A stretch of 64,000 nucleotides of DNA. It comes from Actinomadura madurae. GTDB lineage: Bacteria; Actinomycetota; Actinomycetes; Streptosporangiales; Streptosporangiaceae. The DNA is taken from NCBI RefSeq assembly GCF_900115095.1, contig NZ_FOVH01000024.1, forward strand, positions 57,777-121,776. Direction: 5' to 3'. The translations under genes and the position numbers were made by a program. Shown one piece after another: positions 48,530 through 56,446 of the stretch. The notes under the pieces were generated by a model, which ran no database searches, had not been told where the DNA came from, and saw nothing but the letters and a program-made list of their open reading frames with translations. Positions within the stretch are counted from its first letter, which is position 1, and each line of letters opens with the position of its first letter.

Positions 48530-49261
48530 CTAGCTGCCGCTGACCCTGTCCAGGTACACGACGTGATGCGCGAGCAGGAAATGCAAGGCGCCCAGTACCC
48601 GAGTCACCACACCTTCGGGGGCGCTTGAGGGGGACGAATCCGGCTCGGCGGCGGCGCCCGCCAGGCGCTCGCAGGTGGCCCAGAGATCGGAGAGATCGCT
48701 CCACTGCCACACCAGGTACAGGTCGCGCGGGAGCCGCACCACGGGCTGGTCGGCATAGCCGACACCGAAGCTGGACGGCTCCTCCGCGGTGTTGCCGAAG
48801 CCGACCATCAGCGGGCGCAGCCGGTGCCGGCGTGCGAACGCGACGGCGTCGGCCGTCCCCGGCGACGCCTCGACGAGAGCGCCTCGTTCGAGGAGGCGGT
48901 CGATCAGCCGGTCAGGCTCGCGATGGCCGTCGGCACGGGCCTGCTCGTCCAGCATCGTCCGAGTCAACGGCCGGCTCTCGGTGCCGTCCGCCGCGCCATG
49001 GGTCAGCCGCCAGATCGCGACCTCCTCGTCAGACAGCCTCACCGACCGGTCGGCGATCCGTACTCGGTGACCCTTCGGCTCGACCACCGCGCGAAGCGGA
49101 CGAGGGTCGGGCAGGGCCATCCCGTCGCCGATGCCCGAGACCGGAGTTTCGTACTCGCGCTCAAGGTAGGCGTTGGGAGCCGGGCGCGCGACATACGTGA
49201 GGCCCATCTCATGGCCCACCGGGAAGATGAGCGCGACCCCGTCCCGGCTCGGTTCGATCAT
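48530..49261 (-). CDS. Unknown protein, paralogue of the upstream gene
   Basis: A 243-residue protein of a family I do not recognise, with LIFPVGHEMG near the N-terminus, a winged-helix-like middle (DEEVAIWRLTHGAA, LDEQARADGHREPDRLIDRLLERGALVEA) and a conserved block RLRPLMVGFGNTAEEPSSFG followed by a DLYLVWQWS element. It shares all of these with the gene at 49279-49920. The middle may bind DNA or a cofactor. GTG at 49282, overlapping the upstream stop as GTGA, is an alternative start. Confidence 0.55.
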   Translation of the reverse strand: MIEPSRDGVALIFPVGHEMGLTYVARPAPNAYLEREYETPVSGIGDGMALPDPRPLRAVVEPKGHRVRIADRSVRLSDEEVAIWRLTHGAADGTESRPLTRTMLDEQARADGHREPDRLIDRLLERGALVEASPGTADAVAFARRHRLRPLMVGFGNTAEEPSSFGVGYADQPVVRLPRDLYLVWQWSDLSDLWATCERLAGAAAEPDSSPSSAPEGVVTRVLGALHFLLAHHVVYLDRVSGS

Positions 49262-49278
49262 GCGGACAAGGTTAGGCG

Positions 49279-49920
49279 TCACGAAGCCCCGGAGCGTCGC
49301 GCTACATCGAGGTACGCGGCCGAGGCCGAGGTGAACAGGTGCAGTGACTTCACCAAGCGCATGAGCACCCGCCGCGGGTCGGTGTGGTCGCGGTCCGTTC
49401 CACCTGCCGTGACCTCCACGTCCGCGTACGCCTGGCAGGCCTTCCAGAGGTTGTCGTCGCCGGGTGCCCATTCCCAGATGCTGAACAGGTCGCGCCGGAC
49501 CCGCAGCACCGGCTCCTCGCCGAACCCGATGCCGTAGAGCCACGGTTCGAGCCTCGTGTTCCCCAGACCGAGCATCAAGGGGTGCAGATGGTAGGCGAGG
49601 GCGAACCGATGGGCCGCCTTCCGGTCGGGGACCAGTTCGGCGATCAGGCCGTCGGCGACCAGCCCGTCCACGATCGCCGCGGGGTCGGCGACACCGAGCC
49701 GGCGGGCCTCCCGCTCCACCACCCGGCGGGTCCACCCCCGCCGGCCGGGCTCTTCGCCCTTCTTCCCCCGCGCCAGTCTCCACAGTTCGAACCGGCGGCG
49801 ATCCACCTCGACCAGGTCGCCGCCCCGCCGGATGACGTGTGCTCGCTCCGGGCCGTCCCCGACCTCACCCATGGAGTGGCCGATCGGGAAGATGAGCGGC
49901 TGCCTGGTTCCGAAGCGCAT
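49279..49920 (-). CDS. Unknown protein, paralogue of the downstream gene
   Basis: A 213-residue protein with LIFPIGHSMGEVGDG near the N-terminus, a helical middle (RRFELWRLARGKKGEE, VVEREARRLGVADPAAIVDGLVADGLIAEL) and HLHPLMLGLGNTRLEPWLYG followed by RRDLFSIWEWA. The same order and motifs occur in the adjacent 48530-49261 protein, so the pair arose by tandem duplication. The pattern of a winged-helix-like centre and a conserved HPLMLGLGN block does not match a family I can name. No signal or membrane segments. Confidence 0.55.
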   Translation of the reverse strand: MRFGTRQPLIFPIGHSMGEVGDGPERAHVIRRGGDLVEVDRRRFELWRLARGKKGEEPGRRGWTRRVVEREARRLGVADPAAIVDGLVADGLIAELVPDRKAAHRFALAYHLHPLMLGLGNTRLEPWLYGIGFGEEPVLRVRRDLFSIWEWAPGDDNLWKACQAYADVEVTAGGTDRDHTDPRRVLMRLVKSLHLFTSASAAYLDVARRSGAS

Positions 49921-49963
49921 GGATACAGGTCACAGAAGCCCCGCAGGGCTTGTCAACGCCCGA

Positions 49964-50800
49964 TCACCCACGGGTCCCCAGCACGGCGTCGGCGGCCGCT
50001 CGGAGGGTGGCGACGGGGTCGTCGCCGAGGGGGTAGACGCCGACCTGGTCCGCGCCGGCGTCGAGGTGCGCGATCAGGCCGCGCGCGAGGTCGGCCGGGC
50101 CGCCGTGGGCGACCAGCGCGTCGGTGAGGCGGTCGCTACCGGTGCCGGAGAGGTCCGCGTCGGTGAAGCCCAGGCGTCGGAGGTTGCTCGCGTAGTTGGT
50201 GACCTGCAACGCCTGCCCGGGCGGTGCGGCCCGGGCGACGGCGCGGGCCCGTTCGGCGTCGGGCTCCGGCAGCGCGAAGTGGCCGGGGAGTACCAGCCTG
50301 CCCGCGCCGAGGACCTCCCTTGCCCACCGGGTGTGCTCGGGCGTGACCATGCAGGGGAGGGTGCCCGCGGTGCGGTCGCGGGCCAGCCGCGTCATTCTCG
50401 GACCGAGGGCTGCCAGCACCACGCGCTCGGCCGGGACACCGCCCAGCGCCAGTCGATCCAGGTAGGACACGAGGGTGTCATAGGGCGACGCCCACTCGGC
50501 GTGGACCTCGCGGTGCCCGATCCCGATGCCGAGAACGAACCGGCCGGGATGCCTGGCGACGATCCGGTGGTAAGAGGCGGCGACGATCTCGGCGTCAGCT
50601 GTCCACACGTTGACCACGCTCGTGCCGACCACCAGCCGGGTCGTGGCGTCCAGCAGCTTCTCCGCGAAGGCGAGGTCGGCCGGTGGCGATGCGTCCAGCC
50701 AAAGCGTGCCGTAGCCGGCCCTTTCCACGTCCATTGCGCTCTCCGGGCTCACCTCGTGCTCGCGCAGGTGGGCGCCGAGCAGCCCCAGGTCGATGTCCAT
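49964..50800 (-). CDS. Luciferase-like (LLM class), probably F420-dependent oxidoreductase
   Basis: A 278-residue TIM-barrel flavin/F420 oxidoreductase of the TIGR03620 type: DVERAGYGTLWLDASPPADLAFAEKLL, LVVGTSVVNVW, ASYHRIVARHPGRFVLGIGIGHREVH and GADQVGVYPLG near the C-terminus. Shorter than classical LLM enzymes, as is normal for this subgroup. Divergent from the LysR gene at 50896, which may control it. Confidence 0.8.
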   Translation of the reverse strand: MDIDLGLLGAHLREHEVSPESAMDVERAGYGTLWLDASPPADLAFAEKLLDATTRLVVGTSVVNVWTADAEIVAASYHRIVARHPGRFVLGIGIGHREVHAEWASPYDTLVSYLDRLALGGVPAERVVLAALGPRMTRLARDRTAGTLPCMVTPEHTRWAREVLGAGRLVLPGHFALPEPDAERARAVARAAPPGQALQVTNYASNLRRLGFTDADLSGTGSDRLTDALVAHGGPADLARGLIAHLDAGADQVGVYPLGDDPVATLRAAADAVLGTRG

Positions 50801-50895
50801 GTTCCGATCTCAGCGGCACACCCCAACGGAGACCAGAACCAGTTCGGACGCGCTCGATAACCTGAAGGCATCGTCGCAGAACAGGGGGCGGCTCC

Positions 50896-51801
50896 GTGGA
50901 ACTGCGCGCACTGCGCTACTTCGTCGCGGTCGCGGACGAACTGCACTTCGGCCGGGCCGCCGAGCGGCTGCACATCGCCCAGCCCGCGGTCAGCAGGCGG
51001 ATCGCTCAACTGGAACGGGAACTGGGAGTCCGGTTGCTGGACCGCTCACCGCGCCCGGTCCGGCTCACCGCCGCGGGCCACCGGGTGCTCGCCGCGGCGC
51101 GTGAGGCGCTCGCCGCCGCGGATCGGGTCAAGGCCGCCGCCGGCGCGCCGGCGGGCATCATGCGCATCGGCACCGCCGCCGGGTTCACCGCCCGCCTGGA
51201 ACGCGGGATCGACGCGCTGCGCGAGCACCCCTCGGCGCTCGGCGTCGACGTCGAGCTGGTCGACCTGCCACTTTCGGCTCGTCTGGACTCCGTGCGACGA
51301 GGGGAGATCGATCTCGCACTGGCCCGAGGGGTGCGTTCGGCGCCCGGGCTGAGGGTGCTGCCGACGTGGACGGAGCAACTGTTCGCGATCGTGTCCGCTC
51401 AGCACCGCGCCGCCGGACGCTCGGCGGTCGACCTGGCCGATCTCGCCGTCGGCGAACTGCGGATCCCGTCACGGGACCACGGCCAGTTCCTGCCCGAGGC
51501 CGTGGCGGCCGCGATGCGCAAGGCCGGGGTCGAAGCCCGTGTCGCCGGGACCGTCCAGGACACCATCGTCGAGGTCGGTTCCAACCCGCGCAGCTGGACC
51601 GTCCTGCCGGCCGACCAGGTCGCGGAGATCCGCTCCGCCCGCGTCCGCGCGATCCCGTTCACCCCCCAGCTGACGACCACCGGCAGCGTCGTCGTCCCGG
51701 TCGACCTCCCGCACACCTGCGCCGCCGCCCACCAGACGGCCTTCGGAGATTCAGGGGTCCCCGAGCCATCGGTCGGCCGGGATGTCAGGGCCGCCCCATA
51801 G
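50896..51801 (+). CDS. LysR family transcriptional regulator
   Basis: A 301-residue LysR regulator with HTH ELRALRYFVAVADELHFGRAAERLHIAQPAVSRRIAQLERELG (about 2-44) and an effector domain that starts AGIMRIGTAAGFTARLERGID. The FGRAAERLHIAQPAVSRRI sequence is typical of the BenM/CatM-like branch. GTG at 50896 follows GGGGGCGG. It is divergent from the F420-type gene across 95 bases; I saw no clear palindrome there. Confidence 0.8.
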   Translation: MELRALRYFVAVADELHFGRAAERLHIAQPAVSRRIAQLERELGVRLLDRSPRPVRLTAAGHRVLAAAREALAAADRVKAAAGAPAGIMRIGTAAGFTARLERGIDALREHPSALGVDVELVDLPLSARLDSVRRGEIDLALARGVRSAPGLRVLPTWTEQLFAIVSAQHRAAGRSAVDLADLAVGELRIPSRDHGQFLPEAVAAAMRKAGVEARVAGTVQDTIVEVGSNPRSWTVLPADQVAEIRSARVRAIPFTPQLTTTGSVVVPVDLPHTCAAAHQTAFGDSGVPEPSVGRDVRAAP

Positions 51802-51856
51802 AGTCACCGGGCACGTGCAGGGGCAGGTGCCTGCACATGGAGGCGTGAGGGGCGGC

Positions 51857-52615
51857 ATGGGAGCGAAGACGGCGTTGCTCGCCTTCACCGAAGGCGACAT
51901 TCGTTCGGCACTGGCCGGGGCATCGCAGTCGGATCGGACCGCGACCGAGAACCTGGTCCGGAAGATTCATCCGGGGTATGCGGTCGAGGCGATCGAGGAC
52001 GGCACTCTCGACTACACCTATCCGCCCGACGACGTGACCTACGCGCTCACCCTGCCCGGGACGGAATTGGTCATCGACCGCAGGCTCGTCCACGATTATC
52101 CGTCGGAACTGCCTGAACATCTGCGGCGGCTCGGCGCGGGACGCCGGATCGTCATGCACGGGATGCATTCGGTCGTCGACTGGCTCGCGTTCGCGGTCTG
52201 GGAGGACGGGAAGCTGGTGCGGTCGCTGAGCTTGTCCCCGGACAGCGGAATCATGGAGAACATCGGGGAACCCTTCGATTTCGAGCGGCCGTACTGGGCG
52301 GGAGAACGCCCCGTCGGACCGGACCCGGTCTTCGACGACGAGGGCCCGTATCCACTGCCGTTCCATCCGCTGGAAATGGGCGAGGACGCTTTGCGCGCCC
52401 TGTTCGGTTTCGTGATCGAAGGCCGCATCGAAGCCGATGACATCGACAGCGATGAGATCCCTGTGCTCGGGTTCCGGGTGACCGACCCGACGGGACGTGA
52501 ACAGGCCGAGCGTGAAGCCGCCTACGCCGAAGTGGTCGCGAACATGGGCGAGCCCAGAATATTCGAGCCGGGCCCGGACGGGACGATGCGAGAGATCAGC
52601 TTCGACGACCTCTGA
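51857..52615 (+). CDS. DUF6928 family protein
   Basis: A 252-residue actinobacterial protein of unknown function. The family's typical segments are all present: MGAKTALLAFTEGDIRSAL, HPGYAVEAIEDGTL, TELVIDRRLVHDYPSELP, MHSVVDWLAFAVWEDGKLVRSLSLSPDSGI and YPLPFHPLEMGEDALRALFGFVIEG. ATG at 51857 has GAGGGG nine bases upstream and starts exactly at the conserved MGAKTALL. No neighbour explains its role. Confidence 0.75.
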   Translation: MGAKTALLAFTEGDIRSALAGASQSDRTATENLVRKIHPGYAVEAIEDGTLDYTYPPDDVTYALTLPGTELVIDRRLVHDYPSELPEHLRRLGAGRRIVMHGMHSVVDWLAFAVWEDGKLVRSLSLSPDSGIMENIGEPFDFERPYWAGERPVGPDPVFDDEGPYPLPFHPLEMGEDALRALFGFVIEGRIEADDIDSDEIPVLGFRVTDPTGREQAEREAAYAEVVANMGEPRIFEPGPDGTMREISFDDL

Positions 52616-52769
52616 CCCCGTCACCGGAGTCGGCTCGCCGAAGGGACGCCGACCGCATTCCGTGATCGCATCCTCACGGCCAACGTCATGGCGTGTCCCG
52701 CGAGAGATCGGCCTTCGCGTGCGGGTGCGCGGCCCGCGGCTAGGGTGGCGCAAGGCTGGAACGGCGCAC

Positions 52770-53570
52770 ATGACGGCTCGCGACCGAGGGGTGGACGTGG
52801 TGACGGCGGAGGGTTCCCAGGCGCAGGGGCGGTCCGATGGCCGCGCCGAGTCCCGTCGGGGCGCGGCGCCCCGGCGCAAGCTGCTGATGAGCGAGATCGT
52901 CGACCAGGCCATGCGCCTGTTCGCCGAACGCGGCTACGAAGGGACCACGCTGCAGGACGTCGCGGACGCGGTCGGGCTGAGCCGTCCCAACCTCTACAAC
53001 TACGTCAAGAGCAAGGAAGAGCTGCTCGTCGCGATGGTCACGGCGACGACCGAGAGCGCGGTGAGCTCGTTGCGGGAGGTCCGGCAACGGACCGATCTCG
53101 ACCCGACGGAGAAGCTGCGCATGCTCGTGCGCGACCTGGTCATGCGCCGCGCCGAGCAGCCGACGCAGTTCCGGACGCTCGACCGCAGCGAGCAGGCGCT
53201 CCCCCGGGAGATCGCGGAGAAGCACCTTGAGGGCCGGCGGGCCGTCCTGCACGAGGTCACGGCCGTCATCGAGGAGGGGGTGAGGGCCGGCCGCTTCCGC
53301 CCGGTCGACGCGCGCATCACCGCCCTGTCGATCATCGGCATGTGCAACTGGGTGGCCTGGTGGTTCCATCCGTCCCCGGGCCATCCCGCCGAGCCGGTGG
53401 CCGAGCAGATCGCGGCGAACGCGGTGGCGATGGTGGTCCGCGAGGCCGGGCGCGCTCCCGAGGCGCCGCCGACCCCGCTCGGGGCGGTGGCGCTGCTCCA
53501 GCAGGACATCGATCACCTGACCCGCCTCCTCGGCGCGCAGACCGGGCGAGGGGACGTCCCGCCCGGCTAG
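52770..53570 (+). CDS. TetR family transcriptional regulator
   Basis: A 266-residue TetR regulator. The HTH lies at about 38-82 (LLMSEIVDQAMRLFAERGYEGTTLQDVADAVGLSRPNLYNYVKSKEELLVAM), preceded by a 30-residue basic, low-complexity leader. The C-terminal domain has IIGMCNWVAWWFHPSPGHP, common in TetR regulators of acyl-CoA and steroid catabolism. ATG at 52770 is the first reasonable start; GTG at 52794 or 52800 is possible. It is followed by a strong hairpin and then the aryl-acid operon, whose promoter bears a palindrome. Confidence 0.75.
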   Translation: MTARDRGVDVVTAEGSQAQGRSDGRAESRRGAAPRRKLLMSEIVDQAMRLFAERGYEGTTLQDVADAVGLSRPNLYNYVKSKEELLVAMVTATTESAVSSLREVRQRTDLDPTEKLRMLVRDLVMRRAEQPTQFRTLDRSEQALPREIAEKHLEGRRAVLHEVTAVIEEGVRAGRFRPVDARITALSIIGMCNWVAWWFHPSPGHPAEPVAEQIAANAVAMVVREAGRAPEAPPTPLGAVALLQQDIDHLTRLLGAQTGRGDVPPG

Positions 53571-53590
53571 TCCCGAGCCCTTCGGATGCC

Positions 53591-53623
53591 GACCGGCTCC
53601 CGCGGTGCGCGCGGGAGCCGGTC
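53591..53623 (+). terminator. Strong hairpin, likely terminator of the TetR gene
   Basis: Perfect 14-base arms GACCGGCTCCCGCG (53591-53604) and CGCGGGAGCCGGTC (53610-53623) with a 5-base loop, 20 bases after the TetR stop. The U tract is poor (TTCGTGCTG), which is common in actinomycetes. Confidence 0.7.
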
Positions 53624-53667
53624 TTCGTGCTGCTCGGGGCACTGTCATGCATCGAACGATACATAAG

Positions 53668-53683
53668 CGTCAGAATATTGACG
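53668..53683. promoter_or_regulatory. Palindrome over the -35 box, TetR operator candidate
   Basis: CGTCAGAATATTGACG, with perfect 5-base arms and an AT-rich centre, covers the -35 box (TTGACG) of the promoter for the following operon. Confidence 0.5.
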
Positions 53684-53707
53684 AGTGCGCCAGATCACCT
53701 CTACGCT
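53678..53707 (+). promoter_or_regulatory. Candidate promoter of the aryl-acid operon
   Basis: TTGACG (53678-53683), 18-base spacer, TACGCT (53702-53707). The start codon at 53744 follows with GAGGAG at 53731-53736. Confidence 0.55.
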
Positions 53708-53743
53708 CGGCGGCACAGAGCACGTCGCGAGAGGAGTACGCAG

Positions 53744-54355
53744 ATGCCGTCCCCGGAGCGAGACCCGCTTGCGCACACGGTGCGGGGCGTCGACCATGCG
53801 GCGTTCCCCACCTTTGACCCGCGGTCGACGATCACCTTCTACCGGGACGTCCTCGGCTTCCCGGTTGTGCATGCGACCTGCGCGCTCGGATGGGGGCCCG
53901 GGGACCACCCGGACTTCATCCACTTCTTCTTCGACATCGGCAACGGCGACCGGCTGGCGTTCTTCTACTACTTCGGAGTGGAGCCCTACCGGGACGCCGA
54001 GATCCCCGATCTGCTCCGCCGCGCCCGGCACCTCGCGATCCACGTCGACGGTGAGGACGACCTCCTGGAGTACCGGCGCCGGCTGGACGCGAGCGACTGG
54101 CCGTGCGAGCTGCAGGTGCGGCACGAGACGGTCGAGTCGATCTACGTCACCGACCCCAACGGGTACCTGATGGAGATCACCCGTCCGCTGCGGGCGATCA
54201 CCCCCGAAGACGATGTGGACGCCGGCCTCAGCGTGGACGCGCTCATGGAGGTCGCGGGCGAGCCCGAGCCCTCCCTGGAGAAGTTCTTCGCGCGCAAGGC
54301 GAAGCTGATCGCGGAGCGGTACGAGGCCGAGCCGGAGATGGTGACGTTCGCATGA
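53744..54355 (+). CDS. VOC (glyoxalase/bleomycin-resistance) family protein
   Basis: A 203-residue vicinal-oxygen-chelate protein. Metal-type residues are HTVRGVDHAAFP (the first His), HLAIHVDG (the second) and YLMEITRP (the Glu). The residue order fits a two-module VOC domain of ring-cleaving dioxygenase or isomerase type. The C-terminal 40 residues (VDALMEVAGEPEPSLEKFFARKAKL) extend beyond the usual fold. First gene of the coupled operon 53744-62824; overlaps the next by 4 bp. Confidence 0.75.
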   Translation: MPSPERDPLAHTVRGVDHAAFPTFDPRSTITFYRDVLGFPVVHATCALGWGPGDHPDFIHFFFDIGNGDRLAFFYYFGVEPYRDAEIPDLLRRARHLAIHVDGEDDLLEYRRRLDASDWPCELQVRHETVESIYVTDPNGYLMEITRPLRAITPEDDVDAGLSVDALMEVAGEPEPSLEKFFARKAKLIAERYEAEPEMVTFA

Positions 54356-54609
54356 CCACCCTGTTCGTCCTCGACGTCGACGACTTCCGTCCGCTGGCCG
54401 AGGTCGCCGGGAAGGATCCGGACGTGACCGTCCGGCGGCGCGGGCCCTACTTCGAGGTCACCGCGCCCGGCCCGATCCGCATCGGGCGCGACGCCACGGG
54501 GTGCCGCAACGCCGTCTGGTACAGCTCGGTCGCCGCCGTCACGGACGGCCGGGTGAGCCGTTGGGACGGGGCGGAACTGGTGATCGAGCCCGCCGGGAGC
54601 GCGGGATGA
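54352..54609 (+). CDS. Small unknown protein of the aryl-acid operon
   Basis: An 85-residue protein with no family I recognise (MTTLFVLDVDDFRPLAEVAG, FEVTAPGPIRIGRDATGCRNAVWYSSVAAV). The pattern is mostly beta, with one conserved-looking Cys and Trp. ATGA overlaps on both sides show it is translated with the VOC protein and the hydrolase, so it is probably a real gene with a role in the same pathway. Confidence 0.5.
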   Translation: MTTLFVLDVDDFRPLAEVAGKDPDVTVRRRGPYFEVTAPGPIRIGRDATGCRNAVWYSSVAAVTDGRVSRWDGAELVIEPAGSAG

Positions 54610-55868
54610 ACCCCCTGGCGGTGGACCGGCTCGGTGCGGGCCGGGACGTCCAGACGGCGGAGGCGCCGCCCGGCGTCACGGTGAGCACGCACCAGCTCAC
54701 CACCTTCGACGGCGCCAAGGTCGAGGGAGTGCTGTACGCCCTCGTCGGCGCGGCGGCGGTGGTCACCTTGATGCACCCGCGTCAATCGATGACCCACCAT
54801 CCGATGATCCCGCTGCTCCTGCGGGGCGGCGTCTCGGTCTGGACTCAAGGCACCCGCTCGCCCAACAACGACATCGCCCTGGTCCACGAGCAGGCGCTGC
54901 TGGACGCGGCGGCGGGGCACGTGTTCCTCCGCGACGCCGGGTTCGAGGCGGTGCTGACCTTCGGCCACTCCGGCGGCGGAACGCTGTCGGCCTTCTATAT
55001 CGAGCAGGCCTCCCTAGAGCCCGAGCTCCGACTGGACGTGACACCCGCCGGCAGGCCGATCGGCCTCGCGGGCGCGCGGATGCCCGTCCCGGACGGCGCG
55101 ATCTTTCTCGCGCCGCACCCGGGCCAGGGACAGGTGCTGCTGCACTGCGTCGACCCGTCCGTCACGGACGAGTCGGACCCGATGTCGGTGGATCCCGCGC
55201 TGGACATGTACGCGCCGCGGAACGGGTTCGCCGAGCCGCCGGAGCCGAGCCGCTACGACAGGGAGTTCCTCCGCGCGTACCGCGCGGCCCAGAGGGAGCG
55301 GATCGCCCGGATCGACGCCCGCGCCGTCGCGCTCGCCGCCGAGGCCTCGCGGTCCCGTGCCCGCTTCGCCCGCACGAAGGATCCCGCCGACCGGCGGACC
55401 GGCCTCGCCCCGAGGATCATCACCACCTACCGGACCGACGCCGACCCCTGCTACGTCGATCCTTCGATCGATCCGAACGACCGGCACTACGGCTCGCTGT
55501 TCGGCCGTCGCCCGGATCTGACCAACTACGGTCTGGTGGGCTTCGGCAGGCTGACCACTCCCGACGCGTGGTTGTCGACCTGGTCGGCGAACCACACCAA
55601 CGCCGACTTCGCGCGGTGCGCGGCCGGGGTGCGGCTGCCGACGCTCTACCTGGAGTTCAGCGGCGACCAGGCCGCGCTTCCCACCGTCAGCGCCCGCATG
55701 TTCGAGGCGCTGGCCGGGCAGGACAAGGTCCGCCGCATCGTCCGGGGCCAGCACTTCGGCCAGCCCGTCGCGGAGGGCGAGCCCACGGGGTACGCCGCCG
55801 CCGCCGTCCACATCGACCGCTGGCTGGCCGGCCGTTTCGCCACCGCACCACAGCAGAGAACGAGGTGA
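54606..55868 (+). CDS. Alpha/beta hydrolase
   Basis: A 420-residue alpha/beta hydrolase. The nucleophile elbow is GHSGGG (about residue 120), the acid is probably Asp in LEFSGDQAALP and the base His in VRGQHFGQP. A long insert (about 150-270, many Arg and Ala) forms a cap. It is larger than classical dienelactone hydrolases. Coupled to the flavodoxin-like gene by 4 bp; it may hydrolyse an ester or thioester intermediate of the operon's pathway. Confidence 0.75.
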   Translation: MNPLAVDRLGAGRDVQTAEAPPGVTVSTHQLTTFDGAKVEGVLYALVGAAAVVTLMHPRQSMTHHPMIPLLLRGGVSVWTQGTRSPNNDIALVHEQALLDAAAGHVFLRDAGFEAVLTFGHSGGGTLSAFYIEQASLEPELRLDVTPAGRPIGLAGARMPVPDGAIFLAPHPGQGQVLLHCVDPSVTDESDPMSVDPALDMYAPRNGFAEPPEPSRYDREFLRAYRAAQRERIARIDARAVALAAEASRSRARFARTKDPADRRTGLAPRIITTYRTDADPCYVDPSIDPNDRHYGSLFGRRPDLTNYGLVGFGRLTTPDAWLSTWSANHTNADFARCAAGVRLPTLYLEFSGDQAALPTVSARMFEALAGQDKVRRIVRGQHFGQPVAEGEPTGYAAAAVHIDRWLAGRFATAPQQRTR

Positions 55869-56446
55869 AGGACGTGGGCTCCATCGGAGTCGTCTACGAC
55901 AGCGGCTACGGCCATACCGCCGCGCAGGCCAGGGCGGTCGGAGAGGGCGCCGCCTCGGTCCCGGGCGCCGAGGTCGCGCTGTACTTCGCCGAGGAGGTCG
56001 CCGCCGACCCCGGCCGGCTCGACCGCTGCGACGCGCTGATCTTCGGCACCCCGACCTACATGGGCAGCGGCTCGGCGGTGTTCAAGACGTTCATGGAGGC
56101 CAGCGCGAAGATCTGGCTGGACCAGGGCTGGAAGGGCAAGCTCGCCGCGGGGTTCACCAACTCCAGCGGCCACTCCGGGGACAAGCTCAACACCCTCACC
56201 CAGCTCTGGCTCTTCGCCATGCAGCACGGGATGGTCTGGGTCGGGCTCGGCCTGCTGGACGGCAACGGGCGCAGCACCGGGTCGGACTCCGCGCTGAACC
56301 GCCTCGGCGCCTACGCCGGAGCCATGGCGCAGTCCAACTCGGACCAGGGTCTGGAAGGCATGCGGGACAGCGACCTGCGAACGGCGTCGGCACTGGGCGA
56401 GCGCGTCGCGCGCTACGCCGCATCGTGGCGGGAGGGCGGACGGTGA
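55865..56446 (+). CDS. Flavodoxin-like/WrbA-type NAD(P)H oxidoreductase
   Basis: A 193-residue flavodoxin-fold protein with an FMN phosphate loop VVYDSGYGHTAAQA near the N-terminus, FGTPTYMGSGSAVFKTFMEASA, and AGFTNSSGHSGDKLNTLTQLW; these are the WrbA-like landmarks. It could reduce a quinone intermediate or supply reduced flavin. GTG start with a GTGA overlap at both ends of the gene. Confidence 0.8.
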   Translation: MKDVGSIGVVYDSGYGHTAAQARAVGEGAASVPGAEVALYFAEEVAADPGRLDRCDALIFGTPTYMGSGSAVFKTFMEASAKIWLDQGWKGKLAAGFTNSSGHSGDKLNTLTQLWLFAMQHGMVWVGLGLLDGNGRSTGSDSALNRLGAYAGAMAQSNSDQGLEGMRDSDLRTASALGERVARYAASWREGGR

